Positions 24,993 through 34,198 of a stretch of 64,000 nt of DNA are shown here, in pieces. Numbering within the stretch: the stretch's first letter is position 1; the number at the start of each line of letters is the position of its first letter. The stretch spans positions 1,674,001 to 1,738,000 of the forward strand of contig NZ_CP137552.1 of NCBI RefSeq assembly GCF_039691755.1, written 5' to 3'. This stretch comes from Halomonas sp. Bachu 37 (GTDB lineage Bacteria; Pseudomonadota; Gammaproteobacteria; Pseudomonadales; Halomonadaceae). Below the pieces are notes generated by a model. The model was not told the DNA's origin, made no database searches, and saw only the letters and a program-made list of their open reading frames with translations. A program made the translations under genes and the position numbers.

Positions 24993-26429
24993 TTATTCTC
25001 GCCCATAGTCGTCGTTGAAGCGCACGATGTCGTCTTCACCCAGGTAGGAGCCGGTCTGCACTTCGATCAGCTTCAAGGGGATGACACCGGGGTTTTCCAG
25101 GCGGTGCATAGTGCCCAACGGAATGTAGGTGGACTCGTCTTCGGAGAGCAGGAAGCTGTGCAGTGCTTCGGTATCGCCGTGCCCCTTGCTTTGGGTGACC
25201 TTGGCGGTGCCTTCCACCACGACCCAGTGTTCGGCACGGTGATGATGCATCTGCAGTGATAGCTTGGCGCCGGGCTTGACCACGATCTCCTTCACCTGGA
25301 AGGACTCGGTCAGCACCATGGTGCGGTAGTGGCCCCAGGGGCGATAGACACGCTGGTGGGACTGGCATTCCGTGCGTCCGGCTGCCTTCAGGGCGTTGAC
25401 GATCAACTTGGTGCCCTGGGCGTGACGGCGGTCCGCCACCAGCACGGCGTCTTCGGTTTCGACGATGATCAGGTCCTCCACGCCGACGGCCGCGACCAGG
25501 CGTGATTCACTACGGACCAGACTGTTGCGGGTCTCGTGCAGCATGACGTCGCCTTTGACGGCATTATTGCCCTCTGCTTCGTCCGCCTTGAGTTCGTGCA
25601 GCGCATCCCAGGCGCCGATATCGCTCCAGCCGGGGTCCATGGGCACCACGGCGGCCTGTCGGGTATGCTCCATCACGGCGTAGTCGATCGACTCGCTGCG
25701 GCACCGGGCGAAGGCGGCGGCGTCGATGCGCAGGAAGTCCAGGTCTTCGCTGCGAGCCTGGTAGGCGTGTTCGCAGGCCTCCAGGATATCCGGGGCATAC
25801 TGCTTCAGGGCGTCCAGGTAGGCCGTGGCCGTGAACAGGAAGATACCGCTGTTCCAGAGGTAATCGCCGCTTTCCAGATAAGCCTTGGCCCGCGCTTCGT
25901 CGGGCTTTTCGACGAAGGCGTCGACGACGTAACCTTGCCCTGTCGCTTCACCCCGCCGGATATAACCGTAGCCGGTATGAGGCTTGTCCGGGGTGATGCC
26001 GAAGGTGACCAGCTTTCCGCTTGCCAGCAGTTCGCGCCCTTGTCTCACGGCGCTAGCGAATGCGGTTGCATCTTCGATGACGTGGTCGGCGGGCATGACC
26101 AGCAACTCGGCCTCCGGCGACAGGTCACGCGCCGCGAGTGCCGCCAGCGCCAGTGCGGGGGCAGTGTTGCGGCCGCACGGTTCGAGGATGATATGCGAAT
26201 CCTGCAGGCCGATCGCCATCAATTGCTCCGCCACCAGAAAGCGGTGCTCTTCATTGCAGACGACGATGGGGGTGCCCGCGCCTTCCACGTCTTGCAGACG
26301 CTGGGCCGCTTCCTGCAGCAGGCTCAGCGTCTCATGGTTGAGGTTGAGAAACTGCTTTGGGTAATGCTCTCGCGATACAGGCCAAAGGCGTGACCCTGAG
26401 CCGCCGGATAAAATTACCGGTATGATCAT
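24993..26429 (-). CDS. manC: Mannose-1-phosphate guanylyltransferase / mannose-6-phosphate isomerase
   Basis: A 478-residue bifunctional enzyme of the AlgA/ManC type. It makes GDP-mannose from mannose-1-phosphate and GTP, and may also interconvert fructose-6- and mannose-6-phosphate. The N-terminal pyrophosphorylase domain has GGSGSRLWPVSREHYPKQFL and FVEKPDEARAKAYL. The C-terminal cupin has SLQMHHHRAEHWVVVEGTAK with its metal-binding histidines. Length is normal. It lies between gtrA and a mannosyltransferase-like gene and supplies the donor sugar for the cluster; GDP-mannose is also a precursor of perosamine, rhamnose and fucose. Confidence 0.93.
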   Translation of the reverse strand: MIIPVILSGGSGSRLWPVSREHYPKQFLNLNHETLSLLQEAAQRLQDVEGAGTPIVVCNEEHRFLVAEQLMAIGLQDSHIILEPCGRNTAPALALAALAARDLSPEAELLVMPADHVIEDATAFASAVRQGRELLASGKLVTFGITPDKPHTGYGYIRRGEATGQGYVVDAFVEKPDEARAKAYLESGDYLWNSGIFLFTATAYLDALKQYAPDILEACEHAYQARSEDLDFLRIDAAAFARCRSESIDYAVMEHTRQAAVVPMDPGWSDIGAWDALHELKADEAEGNNAVKGDVMLHETRNSLVRSESRLVAAVGVEDLIIVETEDAVLVADRRHAQGTKLIVNALKAAGRTECQSHQRVYRPWGHYRTMVLTESFQVKEIVVKPGAKLSLQMHHHRAEHWVVVEGTAKVTQSKGHGDTEALHSFLLSEDESTYIPLGTMHRLENPGVIPLKLIEVQTGSYLGEDDIVRFNDDYGRE

Positions 26430-26488
26430 ACTTCCCCCGAAAGGCTTGCTATGTAAAGAATTAAAAACGATACGTTATTATTGCACTA

Positions 26489-26866
26489 TTAGGTAAATAC
26501 CCAGCATCGCGATAGCACGTAGCTTGCCGTTGCCGCTACTACAACAGCGGGAGCAATGGCTATAAGCCCCGAAAAGCCTATCCCTAAAGCTCCAACCAAA
26601 ACCAAGTTATTGATTCCAAAGCCTGTGAGTGACATGACGGTAAAACGCCACAGGCTTGCGGTACGCTGAAATGTGACGCGTTGGTGGCCCATCAGCGATA
26701 CGCCAAATGCCACGCCATAGGCAATCACATTCACCCAAAACTCGTGTAGCACGGGCAGCACGTATAGCACCAAGGCAGCCACAAGGATATGGGAGATAGA
26801 CGCCACAAGCCCGACAAGGCCAAAGCGCATCATTTGCCATAACTCAGCGAGCGCTGGAGTACTCAT
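26489..26866 (-). CDS. gtrA: GtrA family flippase-like membrane protein
   Basis: A 125-residue protein with four transmembrane helices (FGLVGLVASISHILVAALVL and three more), the size and pattern of GtrA, which is thought to flip undecaprenyl-phosphate-linked glucose to the periplasm. The start is placed at 26866 (MSTPALAELWQMMRFGLVG); longer frames would run into the gtrB coding region. It overlaps the gtrB end (26844) by 23 bases. With gtrB and the DUF6311 gene it forms a Gtr-type side-chain glycosylation set. Confidence 0.8.
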   Translation of the reverse strand: MSTPALAELWQMMRFGLVGLVASISHILVAALVLYVLPVLHEFWVNVIAYGVAFGVSLMGHQRVTFQRTASLWRFTVMSLTGFGINNLVLVGALGIGFSGLIAIAPAVVVAATASYVLSRCWVFT

Positions 26867-27802
26867 CACTGGTATCTGCCACGATATAGAGAGGCCGCTG
26901 TTTGCTTTCGATAAAAAGACGACCGATATATTCGCCCAGAATCCCGATGGAAAGCAGTTGCATACCGCCAAAAAACAAGATCGCTGTCATCAATGAAGCA
27001 TAGCCGGGCACGTCGCGCCCGAGTATCAACACTTGGCTAACTATGATGGTGATGTATACAAACGCCAGGCACGCGATTCCCCCCCTATGTATGACCATAT
27101 CCGCAAAGGTAGCGTGCTGAAACTGAACATGCCGTCCAAGGCGAAGTTCCATAGCTTCCAGTAGTTGAACTTGGACTCTCCTTTCACACGCGCCGGGCGT
27201 CGATAGGGTATTCCCACGCTTTGATAACCGACCCAGGCATATAGCCCTTTCATGAACCGGTTACGCTCGGGCATGGCGCGAAGAGCTTCGATCATGCGAC
27301 GGTCAATCAATCGAAAGTCGCCGGCGTTTTCCGGGATGGGAGTTTCGGTAATACGGTTAAACAACCGATAAAACCAGCTTGCCGAATGGCGCTTGGCGGT
27401 CGTGTCCTCCGGCCGATCACTGCGGATTCCGTAGACCATGTCGATACCCTGCGTTTGCCAGATATTGACGAAATCGAAAATGAGCTCAGGGGGATCTTGT
27501 AAATCAACATCAATGGGTACGGCCGCGTTACCCCTAGCATTGAGCAAACCCGCTGAAAGTGCCACTTCCTTACCGAAATTACGGCTCAGTGCAATAAAAC
27601 CAACTTTTTCATAGGCTTGGGAAAGGCGCCTGATCTCGCGCTGTGTTCCATCAGTTGAGCCATCGTCAATAAACAGGATGTTCCACTGCCACGAAGCATC
27701 GGCAAGCACGGTGTGTACACGCTCAACAAAGATCGTCACCGTTTCCACTTCGTTGAGCACCGGGACGACAAGGGTAATCACGGGGGGAGCGTTATCTTCC
27801 AT
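26844..27802 (-). pseudogene. gtrB: GtrB-like bactoprenol glucosyltransferase, frameshifted in a G7 tract
   Basis: A GT2-family enzyme that should load glucose on undecaprenyl phosphate. The N-terminal part is normal (ITLVVPVLNEVETVTIFVER; LFIDDGSTDGT; IDVDLQDPPE; NAGDFRLIDRRM; VKGESKFNYWKLWNFALDG). After RIWSYIGG the frame goes wrong and stops within 14 codons. The missing two-helix end (IACLAFVYITIIVSQVLILG, then DVPGYASLMTAILFFGGMQL and KQRPLYIV) continues in another frame down to 26844. The shift is at seven G on the minus strand (27079-27085); eight G, or five, would restore a protein of about 319 residues. It may be phase variation, a real inactivation, or a homopolymer sequencing error. 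Confidence 0.85.
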
Positions 27803-27861
27803 GTGGTCCTTGTGAGTAATTTACAGGGTATGTGATACGTCACACCCCTCTGCTTGGCGAA

Positions 27862-29691
27862 TTATGGGATGGCCTGGCGTGCAGAGGCGTCTTGCCAAAC
27901 AATAGTAACTTCTTGATGCTCAACACAGGACCAGCCCTCTAAGCGACAAGCCTGTAGCGCTAGCTCAGGGTCAGTTATCAGATAAACATGCCCTTCAGGC
28001 AATTCGCCTTGTTGCAGGTTACTACGGTAACCCTGTGTTGCCATATCGATGATGTGATGGTTCGCCCTGGCAAGGTAGGCCACGTTTATCGATAGCCGGT
28101 ACTCTGCTGCCAACCATAAGTAAGGCTTAAGGGCATTGAGATCATGAGCCGGAAAGGCAACTAGACTATTATGGGATGCCCAGACATCATTTAACTCGTC
28201 ATCCTTTAGCACATCATACGCTAGAGGATCAGCTCGACTTGCTTCAGCCCGTCCCTTTACCGAGTCACGAACAAGACTGTGCCACTCGCGCAAGTCTTCC
28301 CATTGAACCAGAAGAGCCAGCATCAGCAAAGGCACCAGCCAATACGCTTTCAGCCGGTATGAAAGCTGCAGGAAGGTTATAGCCATTAATAGATAAAGCA
28401 GCGGCCATGCCATCCTGCCGCTGGATCGCACGTAATCCCTGAATGGCTTGAACAGCATTTCGTAATAAAGCGGTATGCTACCTTGGCCAAACGACACCTC
28501 ACCGGCAATGGCAAATGCGAAAAGCCCTAGAGAGGCTATCCAGGCCGGCATCCAAAGATAAGAGCGAGGCTCTTTATCTGCAGCATGGCTATTATCCACC
28601 AATTTCGCGTCTATTCGTCTGCAGTCAAGTGGGACCCGCTTGAATAGCGTCAATATCAACCATACTAACCACAGCAGCAGGACACCTGCTCCTACATATG
28701 CCATGCCTTCGTACTGCCCCATTTTCGCAGGTTGCCAACCGGGGAAAAGCGCCGACATGGAAGTAAAATTCTCGTCATAAAACCACGCCGTTGAGCTGGG
28801 ATTAAAAAACGTCAACAGCTCCGCCGAATAATAGTCGTAGCCGCCTGAAGCGGCGCTTTGGCTACCCAAATGGAAGTATCCCGCTGCCCACATCACTAAG
28901 AGAACAATCAGCGGCGTGCCGATGCCCATCAGCCACCACACCCCATTTTGGGATAGCCCACGCAGTACACTGTCGAGTGCTGGCCTATAACTTTCGGCAA
29001 GTGGCTCTTTAATCAAGACATAACCCTGGTACGACCACCAAGCCGCCCAGAAAACACCCGCCATAAAAAAAAGATAGAAGTGCATAAGGACAGCAACTAC
29101 CAGAAGTAGAAGCCAAGTAAAGGTAGCCTTGAGGCAAGGTCTTCTATACATCAAGGTGAAATCGATGGCGAGTAAAATTAGCCAATGGGCGGTTAATGCT
29201 TCGTGACCGTGAATTCCTAGTCCACGTGATACGACAACAGGAAGCGTGCTGATGAGCAATGCCCCGGCTAGTGCCACATATGCTGGGATGTTGAGACGAA
29301 GCAACAAAAAGCAGGCAACAAGACCATTTAAAAAGTAGTTAATGACAACGGCCAATCCGAGGTACTGAAAAGTGTCCGGCAGCCAGTGATGAAATAACTT
29401 AAGCGGGATCGCATACAACGGTATCGAGTCTGTAAATACGATGCTGGTGGATAGCTCCGTTGCCAGGTTATCTACGGCACCTAGAGGCCAACCCCAGGGT
29501 TCATGGCGGAAAAAGTGCCAGCCGATATAGTGCTGGAAGGATTCCCCTTCGCGCAGCAGCCAAAATGCATCACGAGGATCTAACATCCCACGGTAGAGGT
29601 ATATAGCAAAGAATGCAGCGAGTCCCCCTGCCCCAGCTAAAGCGAACGTTTCCCCCCATGCTAGCGGTCTTTGTGTGCCCATTATGTTCAT
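27862..29691 (-). CDS. DUF6311 multi-span membrane protein, Gtr-type glycosyltransferase
   Basis: A 609-residue polytopic protein with around ten transmembrane helices (for example TFALAGAGGLAAFFAIYLY, FTWLLLLVVAVLMHFYLFFM) and a C-terminal periplasmic part of about 130 residues. It matches the type now grouped as DUF6311, analogous to the third, serotype-specific glucosyltransferases of gtrABC operons that move glucose from lipid carrier onto polysaccharide in the periplasm. Its position directly before gtrB and gtrA supports this. A DPRDAFW motif in the first loop is GT-C-like. The family assignment is from memory. Confidence 0.65.
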   Translation of the reverse strand: MNIMGTQRPLAWGETFALAGAGGLAAFFAIYLYRGMLDPRDAFWLLREGESFQHYIGWHFFRHEPWGWPLGAVDNLATELSTSIVFTDSIPLYAIPLKLFHHWLPDTFQYLGLAVVINYFLNGLVACFLLLRLNIPAYVALAGALLISTLPVVVSRGLGIHGHEALTAHWLILLAIDFTLMYRRPCLKATFTWLLLLVVAVLMHFYLFFMAGVFWAAWWSYQGYVLIKEPLAESYRPALDSVLRGLSQNGVWWLMGIGTPLIVLLVMWAAGYFHLGSQSAASGGYDYYSAELLTFFNPSSTAWFYDENFTSMSALFPGWQPAKMGQYEGMAYVGAGVLLLWLVWLILTLFKRVPLDCRRIDAKLVDNSHAADKEPRSYLWMPAWIASLGLFAFAIAGEVSFGQGSIPLYYEMLFKPFRDYVRSSGRMAWPLLYLLMAITFLQLSYRLKAYWLVPLLMLALLVQWEDLREWHSLVRDSVKGRAEASRADPLAYDVLKDDELNDVWASHNSLVAFPAHDLNALKPYLWLAAEYRLSINVAYLARANHHIIDMATQGYRSNLQQGELPEGHVYLITDPELALQACRLEGWSCVEHQEVTIVWQDASARQAIP

Positions 29692-29703
29692 TGGCTTCCT
29701 GCT

Positions 29704-31083
29704 CTAAGGCTGTCGATTCACAAAGCCCCGCGTCAGGGTCATTGCCAATATCTTCAAGTCGAGGCCCAAGGACCAGCGTTCTATGTAGTAGAGGTCGTAT
29801 TCCACGCGCTTTTTCATCAGACTCACATCTTCGGTAATCCCCCGCAGGCCATTGACCTGGGCCCAGCCGGTCATGCCGGGCTTGACGCGGTGACGCTGCA
29901 TGTAGATATCGATGTGATCCTTGTAATGATCATTATGATCCATGGCGTGGGGACGAGGGCCGACCAGGGACATCCTGCCCTGCAGGACGTTATACAGCTG
30001 CGGCAGCTCATCCAGACTGGTACGACGCAGGAAATGTCCCAACCGGGTGATGCGCATATCCCCGTGGGAGGCTTGTTGCGTCTTGCTTGTCTTGTGCAGA
30101 CGCATGGTGCGGAACTTGTATATCTTGAAACACTTGCCATCCAGCCCATGGCGCTGCTGCTTGAACAGAACCGGCGTGCCCATGTTCCAGTAAATGGCCG
30201 CCGCCACGGCCAGCATTACGGGCAAAAAAATGATGAACAGGATCAGGCCCAGGATGCGGTCTTCCAGCATTTTCACCAGTCGCATGGGGCCGTTCAGGGG
30301 AGTGTAATTCAGCTCAAGCGAGTAGAGCCCGGCCACCTGGGTAATGCGATGATTGAGCAGGCGTATATCCAGCAGGTCCGGGAAGAAACGAATGCTGGCG
30401 GGTATGCCGGCCAACTGAGACATCAGGGTGCGCACCTTGTCTCCATCCACCAGCGGATAACCCAGCCATATTTCGTCGAAATCTCGCTGGAAAATGCTGG
30501 CCTTGGCAAACTCGGCCATATCTTCCATGAAGGAGGCGGCATCGTCATCCTGATAGCGCCCCACCACGACATAGCCGGCATGAGGTAAATCCTTGACTTT
30601 CTTTTCCAGTCGCGCGAGATAGTCGGGGCGGCCGATCAACAGCACCCGCTTGAGGTTATGCCCTTGAGAGCGGACATGACGCAAGTAACAATACAGGGCG
30701 GCACGCAACACGCAGCCGCTGCACAACACAGCCAGCGCTGCGCTGCCCATCCATAAACGGGAGAAGTAGTGGGTACTCTGGGTGGCAACCAGCAACAGAC
30801 TGAGAATGACGATAGTGGCCAGCCAGCTGAGCATGTACACGCCGAGCATGGTGTAGAGACTGCGCCCACGCCAGGGCTGGTAGAGCCCCATCATTTCGCC
30901 GAGGGCGGGCAACAATAGCGCCCCTACCAGGATCAACAGAGAATAATCGATATGCCCGACCGCCTGGATATGCGGCATCGCCCACAGCAGAAGCGAGGCG
31001 ACCGCCACAGCAATACCGGCATCGAAGCAGCGCATCGCACGCCGTAGCCAATCACTCCCCTGACTTCTACGCAACGCAGCCAT
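29704..31083 (-). CDS. Undecaprenyl-phosphate sugar phosphotransferase (WcaJ type)
   Basis: A 459-residue initiating enzyme that transfers a sugar-1-phosphate (usually glucose or galactose) to undecaprenyl phosphate. Four N-terminal transmembrane helices (residues about 15-115) and a CoA-binding-like middle ([19 protein letters not shown]) precede the bacterial sugar transferase domain: [35 protein letters not shown] and [17 protein letters not shown] full WcaJ/PssY architecture is present. It follows the TolC-like gene with a gap of only nine bases, so secretion genes and polysaccharide genes are probably co-transcribed. Confidence 0.92.
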   Translation of the reverse strand: MAALRRSQGSDWLRRAMRCFDAGIAVAVASLLLWAMPHIQAVGHIDYSLLILVGALLLPALGEMMGLYQPWRGRSLYTMLGVYMLSWLATIVILSLLLVATQSTHYFSRLWMGSAALAVLCSGCVLRAALYCYLRHVRSQGHNLKRVLLIGRPDYLARLEKKVKDLPHAGYVVVGRYQDDDAASFMEDMAEFAKASIFQRDFDEIWLGYPLVDGDKVRTLMSQLAGIPASIRFFPDLLDIRLLNHRITQVAGLYSLELNYTPLNGPMRLVKMLEDRILGLILFIIFLPVMLAVAAAIYWNMGTPVLFKQQRHGLDGKCFKIYKFRTMRLHKTSKTQQASHGDMRITRLGHFLRRTSLDELPQLYNVLQGRMSLVGPRPHAMDHNDHYKDHIDIYMQRHRVKPGMTGWAQVNGLRGITEDVSLMKKRVEYDLYYIERWSLGLDLKILAMTLTRGFVNRQP

Positions 31084-31092
31084 GCTACTTCA

Positions 31093-32784
31093 TCAACCGG
31101 CCGTCGGGGTGGTGATGCCGTCACCCGCGGATTCGGTGATGTCGGTCAGCAGCGCCATGATGGCGGCCAGATCGTCGCTTTCCAGCCCACCGACCGCGGA
31201 CTGCAGGGCGAGCAGGTCGAGGGCGTAGTTGCCGATGGTGTCGACGTACTGGATACGCTGGTCGTAGAGACTGGCGCGGGCATCCAATACATCCACCAGG
31301 TCGCGCAGGCCCAGTTGCTCGCCGCGCTCGGCGGCTTGCAGGAACAGCTGGCTGGATTCGATCGACTGGTTCAGGGCTTCCAGCTGGCGGATGCTGCCGT
31401 TGAGCGAGCGCAGCCGCTGGCGAACTTCCTGGGCGGCCAGGTTCTGCTCGTGTTCGACCGCCTGGCGCCCGGCTTCTACCCGCTGGACACCCTGGCGCAC
31501 GTTGGCAGTGGTATAGCCGCCACGGTAGATCGGCACGCTGAGTTCGACACTGGCGCGGTAGTCTTCGCTTTCGCGCAGTACATCGTCGCTATCGCGGTCG
31601 GAGTAGCTCAAGTTGAGATTCAGCTCGGGGTAGTAGCCGGCACGCCGCGTGCTGGTATCGGCCTCGGTCACGCGCTGCTCTTCCCGGGCGAGCAATACGC
31701 GCAGGTTCTGCCCGGTGCGGGCGATCCATTCGTCCTGGCCGCCCCACTCACGCTGTATCGATATCCGCTCCAGGTCGCCCAAGGCCAGGCCGCGAAACCT
31801 GGGGCTGGCCCCGGTCAGGCGTTCCAGTTCGCTGAGGGCGTTGTCGAGTTCGTTTTCGGCGAGTACGGCATCGGAAATGGCCTGGTCCAGCCGTGACTGG
31901 GCTTCCAGCAGGTTGATGCGGTCCCCCACACCGAGATCATAGGCGCGCTGTGCCTGGCGGGCCTGGAGTTCCAGTGATTCCTGCTGGGATTCGAGCAGAC
32001 CCAGGCGTTGGGCGGCGAGGAAGGCTTCGATATAGGCTTCGCTGACGGTCAGCGCCAGGTCGCGCTCGACCACGGCCAGTTGCAGTTCGGCGGCGCTTAT
32101 CTGCGCCTCGGCCACATCCAGGCCGCGCCAGCGCTCCAGGCTGAACAGCGGCTGTTGCAGCTGCACCTGCCAGATGGTTTCGTCGATTTCACCGGGGCGC
32201 TGGGCTTCTTGTTCGAGGCCGAAGTCTTCCGGGGACGTCTGGATATTGGTCGAATCCTGCCACAGGTATGAGCCACTGGCGCTGATCTGCGGCAGCAACT
32301 GCGAGCGAGCCATGGGCAGCTCTTCCCGGGTGGCGCCCAGCTCATAGCGTTGGCGAGAAAGCTCGGCATCATGCTCGAGTGCTCGGGCGAACAGCTCGGG
32401 CAGCGACGGTAACTGGGTCGCGTTGGCGGTGCGGTTTTCCTCGATGGCGTTGAGTTCCGCCATGGCGGATTCGCCGGCGGGTACGTCGTCCTGGGCCATC
32501 AGTGGCTGGCCGGCGAGCATGATCGCTACGGCCAGGGCACCTGCCGGCGCCAATCGCCCGGTAAACCGGCCTCCCCCTAGGCTGCTCACTCCCGAGCCTG
32601 ATTCATGGTGGGAGGACGCTTCAGCGCGCGATGGGTTTGGGTGGATGAGCCCGGAAACCCTCGCCCGGCAGAGCCGGCCTCCCACCTTCAATCGGCTTAC
32701 ATTGCCCGGCGCTTGGCAGGAGGGGGCAAACCGGCCTCCCACATTAAATCGGCCTTCCACCTTGGGTTTGTCCGTGCTTGTCAT
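31093..32784 (-). CDS. TolC-family outer membrane channel with repeat-derived N-terminal extension
   Basis: A 563-residue TolC-like protein, the outer-membrane tunnel of the type I system encoded upstream. The mature part has the usual two OEP repeats (SLPELFARALEHDAELSRQR; QVQLQQPLFSLERWRGLDVA; VELSVPIYRGGYTTANVRQG). A signal peptide (GALAVAIMLAGQPLMA) begins only at about residue 83. Before it lie about 65 residues (VGGRF, VGGRL, LGGGRF) encoded by REP-like repeats at 32560-32745. The ATG at 32784 overlaps the stop of the fusion-protein gene (TAATG), which supports it as the ancestral start; GTG 32589 would give a normal signal peptide but has only a poor ribosome site. Either the extension is tolerated or an internal start is used. 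Confidence 0.8.
   Translation of the reverse strand: MTSTDKPKVEGRFNVGGRFAPSCQAPGNVSRLKVGGRLCRARVSGLIHPNPSRAEASSHHESGSGVSSLGGGRFTGRLAPAGALAVAIMLAGQPLMAQDDVPAGESAMAELNAIEENRTANATQLPSLPELFARALEHDAELSRQRYELGATREELPMARSQLLPQISASGSYLWQDSTNIQTSPEDFGLEQEAQRPGEIDETIWQVQLQQPLFSLERWRGLDVAEAQISAAELQLAVVERDLALTVSEAYIEAFLAAQRLGLLESQQESLELQARQAQRAYDLGVGDRINLLEAQSRLDQAISDAVLAENELDNALSELERLTGASPRFRGLALGDLERISIQREWGGQDEWIARTGQNLRVLLAREEQRVTEADTSTRRAGYYPELNLNLSYSDRDSDDVLRESEDYRASVELSVPIYRGGYTTANVRQGVQRVEAGRQAVEHEQNLAAQEVRQRLRSLNGSIRQLEALNQSIESSQLFLQAAERGEQLGLRDLVDVLDARASLYDQRIQYVDTIGNYALDLLALQSAVGGLESDDLAAIMALLTDITESAGDGITTPTAG
32608..32685. repeat. REP-like palindromic element inside the tolC-like gene
   Basis: A 78-bp element bounded by GTGGGAGG and CCTCCCAC, with the internal core CTCGCCCGGCAGAGCCGGC. 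Related half-units (aaaccggcctcccac) follow at about 32726-32741 and before it at about 32564-32576. Similar cores occur at 36051-36083, 36820-36898 and 37624-37680. All lie in a 5-kb span; this one is within a reading frame. Confidence 0.6.
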
Positions 32785-34193
32785 TAATCCTCCCGGATGG
32801 CGCGTGCCAGCATATCGGTTATCGGCTTGGCGATGTAGCTGGCGAACGTGCGCTCGCCGGTGCGGATCATCACTTCGGCGGGCATGCCGGAAAGCAGTTG
32901 CATCTGTTCGGTCATGTCTTGCTGGCCAGCTTCGGTCACCCTGACTCGCGTCTTGTAGTAGCGCTGGCCGGTCGCTTCATCCTCGAAGCTGTCGGCACTG
33001 ACGTGAATGACTTCGCCGTCGATGACATTGGTCAAGCGCTGATTGAACGCGGAAAAGCGTATCTCCGCCAGCTGACCGAGGTAGATATTGTCGATGTCCC
33101 GGGTGGGAATGCGCGCCTCGACGACGAAGCCGTCACCGCTGGGCACCACGTCCATGATCGGGTCGCCGGGGCGAACCACAGCGCCCACGGTATGCACCTG
33201 GCGGCCCACCACGGTGCCGGACACCGGGGCGTTGATCACTGTACGGTTGACCTGATCGGTCAGCGAGGTAATGCGCTCTTCGGCTTCGGCGATCTGGGCC
33301 TGGGCATCGCGCAGTTGCTCGCCGACCTCTTTCTGGAAGTCCTGTTGGTGAATCTCTTTCTGCATGCGGTTTTCGCTGATCTGCGAACGCAACTGGGCGA
33401 TATTGGCGCGGAATTCGGCATTGTCGCCCTCGTACTGCAGAACCTGCCGCTCGAGCTCGCGTAGGCGCTGGTTATCGCCCAACCCTTCGCGATATAGCGA
33501 ACGGAAGTCTTCGGCTTCACTGCGCAGGGAGCTGATGCGCTGGTTGTTGACGTTGATCCGCGACTCCAGCCCTTCGATCTGCTCGCGCATCTGCACGATC
33601 TGTTCGTCCAGCGACTCCAGCGTACTCTTGTACGACTGGCGGCGAGCGGTGAACAGGCTCTGCTGCACCGCCAATACCTGCTCGGCACGGGGGTCGTCGA
33701 TGTTGCGCAGGTCCTCGGGGATTACCAACATCTCCGCTCCTTCCTGCTCGGCCAGCAGCCGAGCTTCCATGGCGCGGTTGATGAGATATTGCGAGCGGGC
33801 GATGTCCAGCTGCGAGCGGGATTGGGTATCGCTGAGCACGACCAGCGGGTCGCCGGCTTCGACGCTGTCGCCGTCCTCGACCAGCAGCTCCTTGACGATG
33901 CCGCCTTCCAGGTGCTGAACCGTGCGCTTGAACGACTCCATGGAGACGTTGCCCGGCGCGACCACCGCCACCGCCAGCGATGCCGTGGCGGACCACAGCA
34001 CGAAGCCGCCCAGCGCCACGAAGAGGATGGCGAAGCCGAGCTTGCGGTAGCCCTTGTCGCTGGTAGGCAGGGTTTGCTCATACTCCCCGTCCAGCGTGAC
34101 CGGGCCTTTGGGGGTCACATCGATTTCCGAGCGGGTCGGCAAGTTGTCCTTGCCGTGCTCACCATTCGTCTGGTCGTTCGTCTTGTCGTTCAT
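32784..34193 (-). CDS. Type I secretion membrane fusion protein (HlyD/PrtE type)
   Basis: A 469-residue periplasmic adaptor linking the ABC protein to the TolC-like channel. There is one transmembrane helix at about 52-75 (LGFAILFVALGGFVLWSATA), a lipoyl half-motif (GGIVKELLVEDGDSVEAGDP), a long coiled coil (about 130-300), and the C-terminal HlyD region (VINAPVSGTVVGRQVHTVGA; MPAEVMIRTGERTF). Length and motifs match PrtE/RsaE/PrsE adaptors. It begins five bases after the ABC gene and overlaps the tolC-like gene by one base, so the three form one operon. Confidence 0.92.
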   Translation of the reverse strand: MNDKTNDQTNGEHGKDNLPTRSEIDVTPKGPVTLDGEYEQTLPTSDKGYRKLGFAILFVALGGFVLWSATASLAVAVVAPGNVSMESFKRTVQHLEGGIVKELLVEDGDSVEAGDPLVVLSDTQSRSQLDIARSQYLINRAMEARLLAEQEGAEMLVIPEDLRNIDDPRAEQVLAVQQSLFTARRQSYKSTLESLDEQIVQMREQIEGLESRINVNNQRISSLRSEAEDFRSLYREGLGDNQRLRELERQVLQYEGDNAEFRANIAQLRSQISENRMQKEIHQQDFQKEVGEQLRDAQAQIAEAEERITSLTDQVNRTVINAPVSGTVVGRQVHTVGAVVRPGDPIMDVVPSGDGFVVEARIPTRDIDNIYLGQLAEIRFSAFNQRLTNVIDGEVIHVSADSFEDEATGQRYYKTRVRVTEAGQQDMTEQMQLLSGMPAEVMIRTGERTFASYIAKPITDMLARAIRED

Positions 34194-34198
34194 GTGTC

